Program-made: the position numbers and the translations under genes | Notes under the pieces: model-generated | Database searches by the model: none | Told to the model about the DNA's origin: nothing | What the model saw: only the letters and a program-made list of their open reading frames with translations | Part shown: positions 38,201-50,200 of the stretch, piece after piece | Numbering within the stretch: the stretch's first letter is position 1 | How the letters are laid out: each line of letters begins with the position of its first letter | Assembly (NCBI GenBank): GCA_037951105.1 | Contig: JBAMJV010004317.1 | Location: forward strand, 24,929 to 88,928 | Length of the DNA: 64,000 nucleotides | Origin: Echinarachnius parma | Taxonomy: Eukaryota; Echinodermata; Echinoidea; Clypeasteroida; Echinarachniidae | Reading direction: 5' to 3'

Positions 38201-41200
38201 AATGTACTCGGGAGACTATTCACGAAAGCTTATGCGTATATTTATGAACTTAAAGGGATAGTTGATTTCTGGTAAGGAGAGTACAGTTTGGGTGAAACTG
38301 AATTTTAGTAAACAAAACCTACATCATTACATTGCAAACTAATAGTTATAACTAGAAAGGAACACAAAATTCCAAATGACGTAGTAAAAGACCATGTTAT
38401 CATTCAAAAAGAGCCGTTAAAACGTAAGAGGGCGCCTTCTAAAAACTCATCGGTTTCAACCATTTTGAATAAAATAGTGTGCATGTGATGTTTTGTTGAA
38501 ATAGTGATTAGATAGAATTAGATAGAGAAATAACCAACAACTATCAACATACCTTTTTTGTAACTTTTTGAAAAGAGGAAGCATTTTTTTGAATTTTTAA
38601 CGGCTGGTTCCAAATTCTCTAATAAACCGGGGGCCCCAGCTTTATTACAAAATGTTACGTTTATGGATATTTCAGCCGTTTCTGAACCGATTTTGATCAA
38701 ACAAAGATGATTGTATTATTTAGATAGTATGCTCTTTCAAATTTTACACTCAGTTTTTCATTATCTCACAAAAAAAATAAGTAGTCTAGCGCCCTCTCTA
38801 CCAAAACTCAACTACGCCTTTAATTAGGAGTTTGAAAGACCGATTCCAGCGATTACACGGCAATGTGTAAATTTGAATAATTTCGATTTAAAAAGTGTAA
38901 AATTGAGAGAAAATGTTATAATGAATAATAAGTATAATAAGAAGTCTGACGTCAATTAGCCAACTAATTTCCAACACCACTCATTGATTAAATGTTGTAG
39001 TAGGTGAAACGGTGGCCCAACGTTGGCTTGCCTACAGTGTCGAAATGTGGTTGCTTGTCAAATGTTGGTTTGACGTCAACTAGCCAACCACTATCCAACG
39101 CCGCTCATTGACCGAATAGGTAGGCGAAACGTTGGCTTAACGTTGGCTGGCCCACCGTCAAAATGTGGTTGTTTGTTAAAGGTTGGTTTGACGTCAGCTA
39201 GCCAACCAATATCGAACGTCGCTCATTGTCCGAATGTATAGTAGGCAAACGTTCGCCTAACGTTGGCTTGCCCGACGTCGAAATGTGGTTGTTTGTTAAA
39301 GGTTGGTTTGACGTCAGCTAGCCAACCAATATCCAACGTCGCTCATTAACAGAATGTTGTAGTAGGCGAAACGTTGGCCCAACGTTGGCTTGCCCGACGT
39401 CGAAATGTGGTTGTTTGTTAAAGGTTGGTTTGACGTCAGCTAGCCAACCAATATCCAACGTCGCTCATTTACAGAATGTTGTAGTAGGCGAAACGTTGGC
39501 CTAACGTTGACTTGCCCACCGTCGAAATGTGGTTGTTTGTTAAAGGTTGGTTTAACGTCAGCTAGCCAACCAATATCCAACGTCGCTCATTTACAGAATG
39601 TTTATGCAGGCGAAACGTTGGCCTAACGTTGGCTTGCCTACCGTCGAAATGTGGTTGTTTGTTAAAGGTTGGTTTGACGTCAGCTAGCCAACCAATTTCC
39701 AACGTCGCTCATTGACCGAATATTTTCGTAGGCCAAACGTTGGCCTAACGTTGGCTTGCCTTCTGTTGAAATGTGGTTGTTTGTCAAACGTTGGTTTGAC
39801 GTCAGCTAGCCAACCAAAATCCAACGTCGCTCATTTACAGAATGTTGTTGTCGGCGAAACGTTGGCCCAACGTTGACTATCCTACCGTCGAAATATGGTT
39901 GTTTGTTAAAGGTTGGTTTGACGTCAGCTAGCCAACCAATTTCCAACGTCGCTCATTGACCGAATGTTGTAGTAGGCGAAACGTTGGCCAAACGTTGGCT
40001 TGCCCGACGTCGAAATGTGGTTGTTTGTTAAAGGTTGGTTTGACGTCAGCTAGCCAACCAATATCCAACGTCGCTCATTTACAGAATGTTGTAGTCGGCG
40101 AAACGTTGGCCTAACGTTGGCTTCCCCACCGTCGAAATGTGGTTGTTTGTTAAAGGTTGGCTTGACGTCAGCTAGCCAACCAATATCCAACGTCGCTCAT
40201 TAACAGAACGTTGTAGTCGGCGAAACGTTGGCCGAACGTTGACTATCCTACCGTCGAAATGTGGTTATGTATTAAACGTTGGTCTGACGTTAACGAGCCA
40301 ACCAATATCCAACGCAAGTCATTGACACAGTGTCGTAGTAGGCGAAACGTTGGTTAAACGTTAGCCTGCCCACCGTCGACATGTGGTTGTTTGCCAAACG
40401 TTAGTACGACGTCAACTAGCCATCGAATATCCAACGCCACTCATCAACAAAATGTCGCAGTAGGCGAAACGTTGGCCCAACGTTTGTTTTTCGACCAAAA
40501 AATTATGATTGTTCGTCCAACTATCACCCAACGTTGTTTCAACGTACATTTGCCGACCAGTTTGCCAAAAGTCAACAGAAAACGTTGGCGTAACGTTGTC
40601 TTAACGTCAGCTCTCCGACTGCAAAAATGTGGTTGCATATTTACCTTAGGCCAACGTTGGCTCAACGTTGTTTTGCCAACCGCGACGGTGCCGACTATAG
40701 ACTACGTTGGGCCAACGTAGCATTGTTATCTGGGTAGTAGTAGTAATGATGACATTGATGATTATGATGATGATGGTGATGGTGACGATAGTTACAGTTG
40801 TTATATTTAAATAATTATTATGATGATGATAATAATGATGACAACTTTTTATGCCTCTGCCAACGAAGTGGCCGGAGGCATTATGTTTTCGGGTTGTCCG
40901 TCCGTCCGAACGTACGTCCCGTTTTCGTTCTCGCAATATCTCTAGAACTGGTTGACGGATTAATTTCAAACTTGGTATGAGTGTACATATTGGGGTGACA
41001 ATGATCTGATTAGATTTTAGGGGTCATGAGGTCAAAGGTCAAGGTCACTTGACTCAATTTATATGCAAAAATGCCTCGTTCTCGCGATATCTCAAGAACC
41101 GATTGACGGATCAATTTCAAACTTGGTATGAGTGTGCATATTGGGGTGGCAATGATCTGATTAGATTTTGGGGTTCATGAGGTCAAAGGTCAAGGTCACA

Positions 41201-44200
41201 GGACTCGATATATGTGCAAAAATGCCTCGTTCTCGCGATATCTCATGAACTGGTTGACGGATCACTTGCAAACTTGGTGTGAGTGTACATATCGGGGTGG
41301 CAATGATCTGATTAGTTTTGGGGGATCATGAGGTCAAAGGTCAAGGTCACCGGACTCAATATAAATGCGAAAATGGCTTGTAATGGCAAAATTTCAAGAA
41401 CTGAATGTCAGATTTCAATCAAACTTGGTACCTGAATGTATCATAAAGAGTCAACGTAGCCATAAAATGTTGGGGTCATGAGGTTGAGGTCAAGGTCACA
41501 GGACTCATTATACATGCAAAAAAGCTTGTAATGGCAAAATCTCAAGAACTAAATGTCAGATTTCAATCAAACTTGGTACCTGAATGTTTCTTAGGGAGCC
41601 AATGTAGCCATCAAAGCTTGGGGTCATATGGTCAAGGTCACAGGATTAAAAAATAATTCAGTGCATGTTAATTTGGGCTTGATATTTAAATCCTGTGATA
41701 GCGGAGGCATAATTTTCGACTGCGCGCATTCGAAGATCCATCTAGTTTTTACTGATTTACTTATTTTGAAGGCTACTTGAAGAAAATCCCAGGCCTTGCA
41801 GTGGTGAGGGTCTACGGAGAGACACTGGAGCATAAACGGCATCCCATCCCGGGAATACCAGCTCTGGTCCCTAAGTGGTCTAGAGGCGTCGGTGAGGCTC
41901 GCATATCAGAAGAGGTGGAGGATATCTCGCTGCACTACCTCATCAGAAAAGAAGGTGCCCCATATGCAGAGAGAATCAGACGAATGGAAGCAGAGTTGCG
42001 CACCATGATTGACCGTCCCACTTACCACCTTGTAAAGGCATACAAGATGGCTATCTTTGAAGCTACAGTAAGTTTACATTATAGCTATAATAATGATGCT
42101 CATTAGTTCAAGAAACATACTCAAATCAGACGAATGCTAGCAGAGCTGCAAGCCGTTGAACATCCCAGTTACCTGCTCGTAAAGGCGTACGAAACAGTTC
42201 TCTTTGAAACTACAATAAGTTAGTGGAAAAACAATTTGCTATAACGATGCTCATTAATTCAAGAAACATACTCATTTTATCTCTGCACAAAGTGGCCGGA
42301 TCAGAGGCATTGATTATGTTTTCTGTACCTCAGTACATACCTATACACGTAATCAAGATATCTCAAGAGCTTACAAATGATGCACAGGCATGAGTGGATC
42401 GGTAAGAATTGGATGCACGAGTTTAACTTTGGAATGGTTTAAACCCACGAGCGCAGCGAGTGGGTTTTAGACCATTTCCAAAGTTAAACGAGTGCATCCA
42501 ATTCTTACTGATCCATGAAATATGCCTGTGCAGCATTTGTTTTATAAAATGGGCGCGAACAAATTTAAAAATCAGACTTTTTCCCAGTAATGGCTAAATT
42601 GGCTAAAACCCTTTCCAAAGTTAAACTCGTGCATCCAATTCTTACCGATCCACTCATGCCTGTGCATCATTTGTATAATAAGCTCTTGAGATATCTTGAT
42701 TACGTGTATAGGTATGTACTGAGGTACAGAACCGACCCATGCTCTGAGGTACAGAACCGACCATGCTCATTAATTCAAGAAACATACTCATTTTATCTCT
42801 GCACAAAGTGGCCGGATCAGAGGCATTGATTATGTTTTCTGTACCTCAGTACATACCTATACACGTAATCAAGATATCTCAAGAGCTTACAAATGATGCA
42901 CAGGCATGAGTGGATCGGTAAGAATTGGATGCACGAGTTTAACTTTGGAATGGTTTAAACCCACGAGCGCAGCGAGTGGGTTTTAGACCATTTCCAAAGT
43001 TAAACGAGTGCATCCAATTCTTACTGATCCATGAAATATGCCTGTGCAGCATTTGTTTTATAAAATGGGCGCGAACAAATTTAAAAATCAGACTTTTTCC
43101 CAGTAATGGCTAAATTGGCTAAAACCCTTTCCAAAGTTAAACTCGTGCATCCAATTCTTACCGATCCACTCATGCCTGTGCATCATTTGTATAATAAGCT
43201 CTTGAGATATCTTGATTACGTGTATAGGTATGTACTGAGGTACAGAACCGACCCATGGCTTCAAAAGTACCGACCCATGGCTGGGGGAAAATTTGATTTT
43301 CACATTTTTTTTTTTTTTTTTATTCATAAATTTTTTTTATATCAATTTTAAAATTAAAAATTTTGTTTTTAAAATTATATAATATTAAAAAAAAATATAT
43401 ATTTTTTTATGATATAAACAAAATTTATACCAATTTTAAAATATTTTTTTTATTTTTTAAATGATATAAATTAATTTTTTTAAATTTTATTTTTCGATCC
43501 CATGAAATATGCCTGTGCAGCATTTCAAAAATAAAATGAGTGCAAAAAACTGTGAAAATCAAACTAAAGTGAGCCATGCATCAGTACAAAACTTTTACAC
43601 GCTAATTGACCAATAAGAATGCAGGGACTCTTCTACTCATTTTATAACAATGGATAACCAACAAACTTGGTGCCCATATGTATCTTGAGGAGCCAACAAA
43701 CTATTAGACTTTGAGATCATAAAGTCAAAGGTGACAGGGCTCATTATGCAAAAATAGCTCGTAATTGCAATATCTAAAGAACTGGCTTATAGATTACATT
43801 CATGAACCTGTATATTTTGGTTATTTTGGGGTATAGTTACCGTAAGATTTTATAGAAAAGCTTCATATGAAATTATAACTGTGACAAAATCAAATGTTTT
43901 TAAACTAATACCTAGTCTAATTTATTGCATTTTCACATTTAGAAAGAGGTACTTGCCAGACATGACGTTGTGTTGTGCACCTGCCATGCAGCGGCTGCAG
44001 ACAGAATTAAAAAGCACACCAATGTGCTGCAGTGCATTGTGGATGAAGGGGGTATGTGCAGCGAGCCGGTCACTGTATTGCCTCTGGACAAAAATAGTCT
44101 CCGGCAGATTGTCCTAATTGGTGACCATCAGCAGCTCAGGTAAATATGTCCGTCGTGGTGTGATATAATAAAACTGTGAGAACTTTATTTTCTAGATTTC

Positions 44201-47200
44201 TATCTAGCACAAACCACCATGACCTTGGCTTTGTATTGATGTAAGGATTGTTATAAATTAACCATGCAACGCAAAGATATCAGCGTTTTTTCTAAGGACA
44301 TTTTTATGGTTTTGAAAGCAAAATTTTTAGGCTGTCAAAATTGTAGTTGTAACATTGGTTATGAGCGAGTAACTATTATCATTATTATTATTATTATTAT
44401 TTTACTGGCTCTGGCTCTGGGCAGCAATAGTCCCAGGCATATGGTCAGCTACGGTCAGTATATACTCTGCATCTTTAAGAAAACTTTAATGATTTCTTGA
44501 CTTAAAGGTGCACCTGTAAAGTGTCTAACTCCACATTTTCTTCTACCGTGTTGTTTAGCTTTTGGTAAGAGAAGATAAAATAGTGCTAGATTTGTTTCAA
44601 ATGTCCCTATTAATAAGTATGACGATATCTATCATTCAGCTCAAGAGCGTTAATGAACAGTCATAAACCTCATAGACATCGTACAGTAATTCGTTGTAAA
44701 AGCCGACGCAAATTCTCGCTTTTTTAACCAGGAAAGCAATGTTCTTTTTCAATGAAACTTTCACACATCATTCTGACATATCTTACAATGATTTTGGTAT
44801 AGGATTCAAGTCTCAAATGTCAGGGGCGTCGATCTGTTCGGAAAACACAATGCATTGGGGGGGCGAGCATTGTTTGTGAACAATAGCTCGCCCCACCAAT
44901 GTATTGTGTTTTCCGGACAGATCAACGCCCCTGTCAAATGTCATTTTGGGCAATATCTGACACTTTACAGGTGCACCTTTAAGCTTTTCTTGAGTGTCAT
45001 TGTGACCATTAACAGCTCAAGTAAATATATATATTCAACCCTAAAATGGCCAGTGGTGTGGCAAGTCTTGCACAACTTTTGAGACCAAATTTGTGATGAG
45101 CGACTTAACCTTTACAAAATAATTTTAACTTTTGTTAGTAGATATATAATCATGAACATTTTGATCCATTGGAAATTGTTTATTCGTGGGATTCATAAAA
45201 ACCTAATTAGTTTTCATTCTAATCACTGCAATAAATCCATTCTCGGCTGATTATGGTTGATAATTAATTTAATCAAAAACACAACACATACACAAGTAAA
45301 CAAAGCAAAATTGAAATACAAAAGGAAATTGTTGGCTATTGCAACTTTAAATGTTGACATATAAACAAATATATCAAACATATAAAAAATGCATTTTTCA
45401 AACATAATTCAATGACTTATAGGCTATAAAAAGATGTTGGCATACATTTGCATAATAATAAGAATAATTATAGTTCATCTTTAAAAAGAACAATAATTAT
45501 GAAATTGTGTAGATTCTGTAATTGATATCTCAAAGGGGGCAGAATTGGCCCCCTCCACAGGGCATTTGTTTGTTTGAATACGCAAATTGATAATTTTAAT
45601 ACACATCCAACTTAAAGAAAGAGGGAAATGTATAAATGACATGCCTTTGGCCACTCCCAACAGGTCCATAACCCCAGAACTCCATGCGAGGCAGCTTGGA
45701 GCATCCATATCCCTCCTGGAGAAGGGCAAGGACCAAGCTATGATGCTCACGATTCAGTACAGAATGGTGAGTATAAGAACGTCCAGTAATAGTAGTGATT
45801 GACCCTGTCCCTAGTATTTTGGGGACTGGTCAGAAAACGTGTGTGTTCCAACCAATCAGATTTACGCATTTAGAACACATGTTCTGACTAATTTAACTTA
45901 CAGTCGATTCTATCTCTTTCTGCAACAGAGCCCTAGCCTCTGGACTTCTGATAAAGTAAAATCACAATGTCCTAGACTTATTTCATAAAACCCCACTAGC
46001 TGTAATAGTTCCAAATACAAAGCCATATTTGATTATATGGCTTAGTAAGCAATGTATAGTTTTCTTTGTCGCTATCTGTAATTTTCTTACTTACATGTAT
46101 TTATTTGTCATCTATAGCAATGCTATAAGATATAATTTTTTCCTTGTGGTTCATTCAGGCAAGTAAATTTAGTTTCCAACTCTCGTGACCCGAAACCTGA
46201 GTCTCTCAACCCCAAACAATTAAAAACAGTAACAATTCTGTTACATTTTGGTTTCTTATTCAGAGCAGAAGAATTAAGCACCAATTCCAAATTTTCCATT
46301 TCCCCGGGCCTGCATGCCTGTGCTGGTTTTGAGATTTGTCTATATAATGAACTTAACTGATATATTTATAAATGCAAACCCTGGCTGACCATCTGTAATT
46401 TGTTTTCCTTTTCCCCCAGCACGAGAGCATCTGTGAATTTCCCTCAAACCAGTTCTATGGGGGGAGACTGCAGACTGATGCCTCGGTTGGGAGGCGCGGC
46501 CCCGACCCCCTGCGTGCCTACTGGCCTAATGGGGGCGCTACGCCCAGAGTTTTTTGCCACGTGTACGGCAAGGAAGATACGCTGTCGGTCAAAGCTGATG
46601 AGGGAAATGAGATGTCGAAGAGCAACAGAGCAGAGATTAAACAAGCTGTAAGTACAGAGCATTATAGGTGTATGAGGCAAGGTGGGGGTATTCAGCCCTC
46701 CCTATGGGGGTGCTATGCCCAATCACCTTGTACATTAGGTGTTGCTATGTCAGGAAAGGGGCATAAATAAGATTAATTCTTCAATAAGGTGGGAAGGGAA
46801 GCGTCTCTTGGTCTTGCTGCTATTAAGCTCAGCTAGTGGAGAAGCAGTAGCAGGGGATGGGGGGGGGGGGGGGGCAAGGGGGGTATTCAGCCCTCCCTGT
46901 TGGGGTGCTATGCTCAATCACCTTGTACATTTGTTGTTGCTATGCAAGAAAATAACAAATCTTCAATAAAGTGCTAAGGGGAGGGTCTCTTGGTATTGCA
47001 GCTATTAAACACAGCCAGCGTAGATGCAGTAACATAGACGCTACATTATCTAGAAAGTGATTATTAATTTCAAATGGTATTTGTGTCTTTGTAATAATTT
47101 ACATTGTTATTCATCATTCCTCATATATATTCATTACCATCATGTAAGGTCCAGTCTCAATTTAATGTCCTCCTTGCACACATTGTGGACTCTAGATGAC

Positions 47201-50200
47201 GCTACTTAGAAAGGGGTGCTGATACGCAGTGTTCTACGGTAATACAATACATATTGAATCATCATGTCGCTTACCTCATTTCAATTTCAACTTGTAGGTG
47301 AGGATCGTGAAGGACATGTTGCGTCGTGGTGTCCATCCTGAACAGATTGCTGTGTTGTCCCAGTACAGACTACAGTGCTCAGAGATACGCAAGGAACTTG
47401 ACCAGACTGGACAGGTCTACAAACGGGTCAAAGTCACCACAGTGGTCAAGAGCCAAGGTGACTTAATCCTTCTCATTCTCTTTATGTCAATTGACGTAAA
47501 CATTAATTTCATATGAGAGTTGATGTGACTTGTGATCCCTCTGTCTGTCTCTCTCCCTTTCTGGTAAAATCATTATAGCTCATCCACAATATTATTTCAC
47601 ATTTGCATATTTTTCACATCTTATTGTGGCATTAATAACAACTTCGTAACTTAAAGATCTCTTATGTTATCATATACATGTGGAGGTTAATACAGGATAG
47701 TTACAAGCTAGTCAACTTAGCATTCCTGCATGGTAAACTAAAGCCTAATTTGTTTTCTTTCTTTCATAGATATTAAAATGTAATTGTATTGTCCTTTGTC
47801 TTCAGGCAGCGAGTGTGATTACGTCATCCTGTCCAACGTGCGTTCCCTGCCGAAGAAGGAGATAGAAGCCAAGCCCAGCAAGGGATGGCAGAACTTCCAC
47901 CTGGGGTTCATCAACGATGAGAACCAGATGAACGTTGCACTGACTCGGGCCAAGCGGGGGCTCATCATACTAGGTACAAAAGACATTACCATACTGTTGT
48001 GTGTAGCTGGCTGTGCATAGAAAATGCATGGGTGGCAGATATCAGCTATAGAGACTCCACATGCATGTCTATGTACTCTGTGCTAAAAAGATATTGTGTG
48101 TGTAGCGTGTAAATGGTATAGCCTAGTGTCTCAGAGTTTACTCTAGGGATATGGCCATTTACATTTGAAATGTAGGTACAAGCACATTTATTGTTTTTTC
48201 ATGCCTCCGCAACTGGCCGGAGGCATTATGTTTTGGGGTTATCTCAAGAACCAATTCACGGATTACCATCAAACATGGTATATTTTACAGTTGTTACTGG
48301 TGGTGGAGGGAAAAGCACGGAATGTTCCACTTCCGAGGGATTTTAAATGCTATTGAGGGAAGAGTAAATAAGTCCTGAGAGGTAGTCGAGGGACTTATTT
48401 TCTTCACGAAATAGCATTTAAAATCCCGAGGGGAACATTCCATGATTTTTGCGACAGCAAAGTTAACAACTGTTTTATCATCTGAATTGCCATGTAATAT
48501 CCAAAAATATTACATGGCAGCTCATGTACTGTATTTACTAAGTCAGGTGATAAATATATATACACTACTCACAAAAAGTAAGTACCCCCCTAGCATTTTT
48601 TCATATATCTCCAAAAATATTTTACCGATTTTGATCATTCAAACGGAAATGGATATGGAATTTTCTTACGCAAAAAATGAATGGTATTTGTCTGCCAATT
48701 GATAGCATTGTTGGTGTGAAATTGTTTGATGACACAAGGGGTGAAAAAAAATCTTGCACTTTTGTAATTTGTGTCAGCTTCTACACAAATAACAAGAGAA
48801 TCATGCATGTTTCTAAAATTTCAAGCACCATTTATTGCATGTCACTCTAACTTTTACTTTTAATAAGCATCACAATTAAAACAGGACATGACTTTGTCCA
48901 CTCTAATCCCCAAAAATGTCATATTGAAAGGCCTATTGTTTCAGAAAAATGCATGCTTTTGGAAAATGGTTCCACTAACAACAATGCAGCAGTAGTACTG
49001 ATTTACATAAAAGATTTGTGAATAAGGCCAATATGGTTGCCATAGAATTGCGTTTTCATCATCAAAATATGTATTTTCTGATACAAAGTGCAAAAAAAAA
49101 GTTGCACAAGTTTAATATGGCATATTGGGTACATTTTGTATACGAGTAAGCATCTTCATTGAAGATGACCCGACACACAAATCTGTAATGTAATTCAGTA
49201 CTACTGCTGCATTGTTCTTACTAGAACAATTTTTTCAAAAGCATATATTTTTCTGAAACAATAAGCCTTTCAATATGAGATTGTTGGGGATTAGAGTGGC
49301 CGAAGTAATGGCCTGTTTTAATCTTTATTGGAATTGGTCATATTCACAAATCTGTTATGTAATTCAGTACTGCTGCTGCATTATTCTTAGTGGAACCATT
49401 TTCCAAAAGCATGTATTTTTCTGAAACAATAGGCCTTTCAATATGACATTTTGGGGGATTAGAGTGGCCGAAGTCATTTCCTGTTTTAATTGTGATGCTT
49501 ATTAAAAGTAAAACATAGAGTGACATGCAATAAATGGTGCTTTAAAATTCAGAAACATGCTTTATTCTCTTGTTTTCATGTAGAAGCTGACACAAATCAC
49601 AAAAGTGCAAGATTTGTTTTCACACCTTTTGTCATAAAATGCATGATTTCACACCAACAATGCCATCAATTGGCAGACACATACCATTCATTTTTTGCAT
49701 AAGAAAATTCCATATCCATTTCCATTTGAATGATCAAAATCGGTAAAATATTTTTTGAGATGCATGAAAAAATGCTAGGGGGTACTTACTTTTTGTGAGT
49801 AGTGTATATCTTGACAAGCTGAAGAGGTAATTAGATTTTGAGGTCAAAGGTCACAGCTAGGACACTATAAATAGTGTGCAATGGCAGAAGCATCCATTTC
49901 AACTGCGTGCAGTCAAAGATCCACCTAGTTACTCATTGAAGTTGATTTGATTTTATTGATTTAATATGCATTCTCCAAACATCCCTGCCCAAATGCTTTT
50001 GGAACCAGTCCTGAACGGGTTGAGCCATTGAAGATGATTTGATTTTAGTATAACGTGCATTCTCCATATAGACCCTATTCAAGTATTTTGGGGACCTGTC
50101 CTAGGCCCTGTAACATGAAGATTTACGATTAATAATGCTAATAACCAATTTATTATAGGATCTATCATGTGATCTCTCAATTGATAGTGAGATCACTTGA

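Larger units (their letters stand above)
34999..40736. mobile_element. 5.7-kb TIR element with satellite interior (intron 24)
   Basis: Ends are TA-CCCAGATAACAATGCTACG and the exact inverse CGTAGCATTGTTATCTGGG-TA, so TA is a likely target duplication. Next to both ends lie GTTGGCCCAACG-type motifs: a loose array at 35020-35520 and a 122-bp tandem array at 38990-40440. The middle (35520-38950) is AT-rich and holds internal duplications, a hairpin (35981-36088) and two family E MITEs. No transposase frame is visible, so it is non-autonomous. Confidence 0.85.
48201..49929 (+). mobile_element. Composite repeat family A, copy 3, interrupted by nested elements
   Basis: The left piece 48201-48280 (ATGCCTCCGCAACTGGCCGG ... 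CTCAAGAACCAATTCACGG) and right piece 49807-49929 (TTAGATTTTGAGGTCAAAGG ... CTGCGTGCAGTCAAAGATCC) are the two ends of one copy, separated by the insertions at 48281-48553 and 48561-49806. Confidence 0.8.

Noticed and set aside
38990-40440. CRISPR-like array
   Set aside because: The 122-bp units are repeats along their whole length without unique spacers, in a eukaryotic intron; it is a satellite.
48201-49929. An active Tc1/mariner transposase in intron 30
   Set aside because: No frame with a DDE/D catalytic pattern; the element is a foldback without coding capacity.
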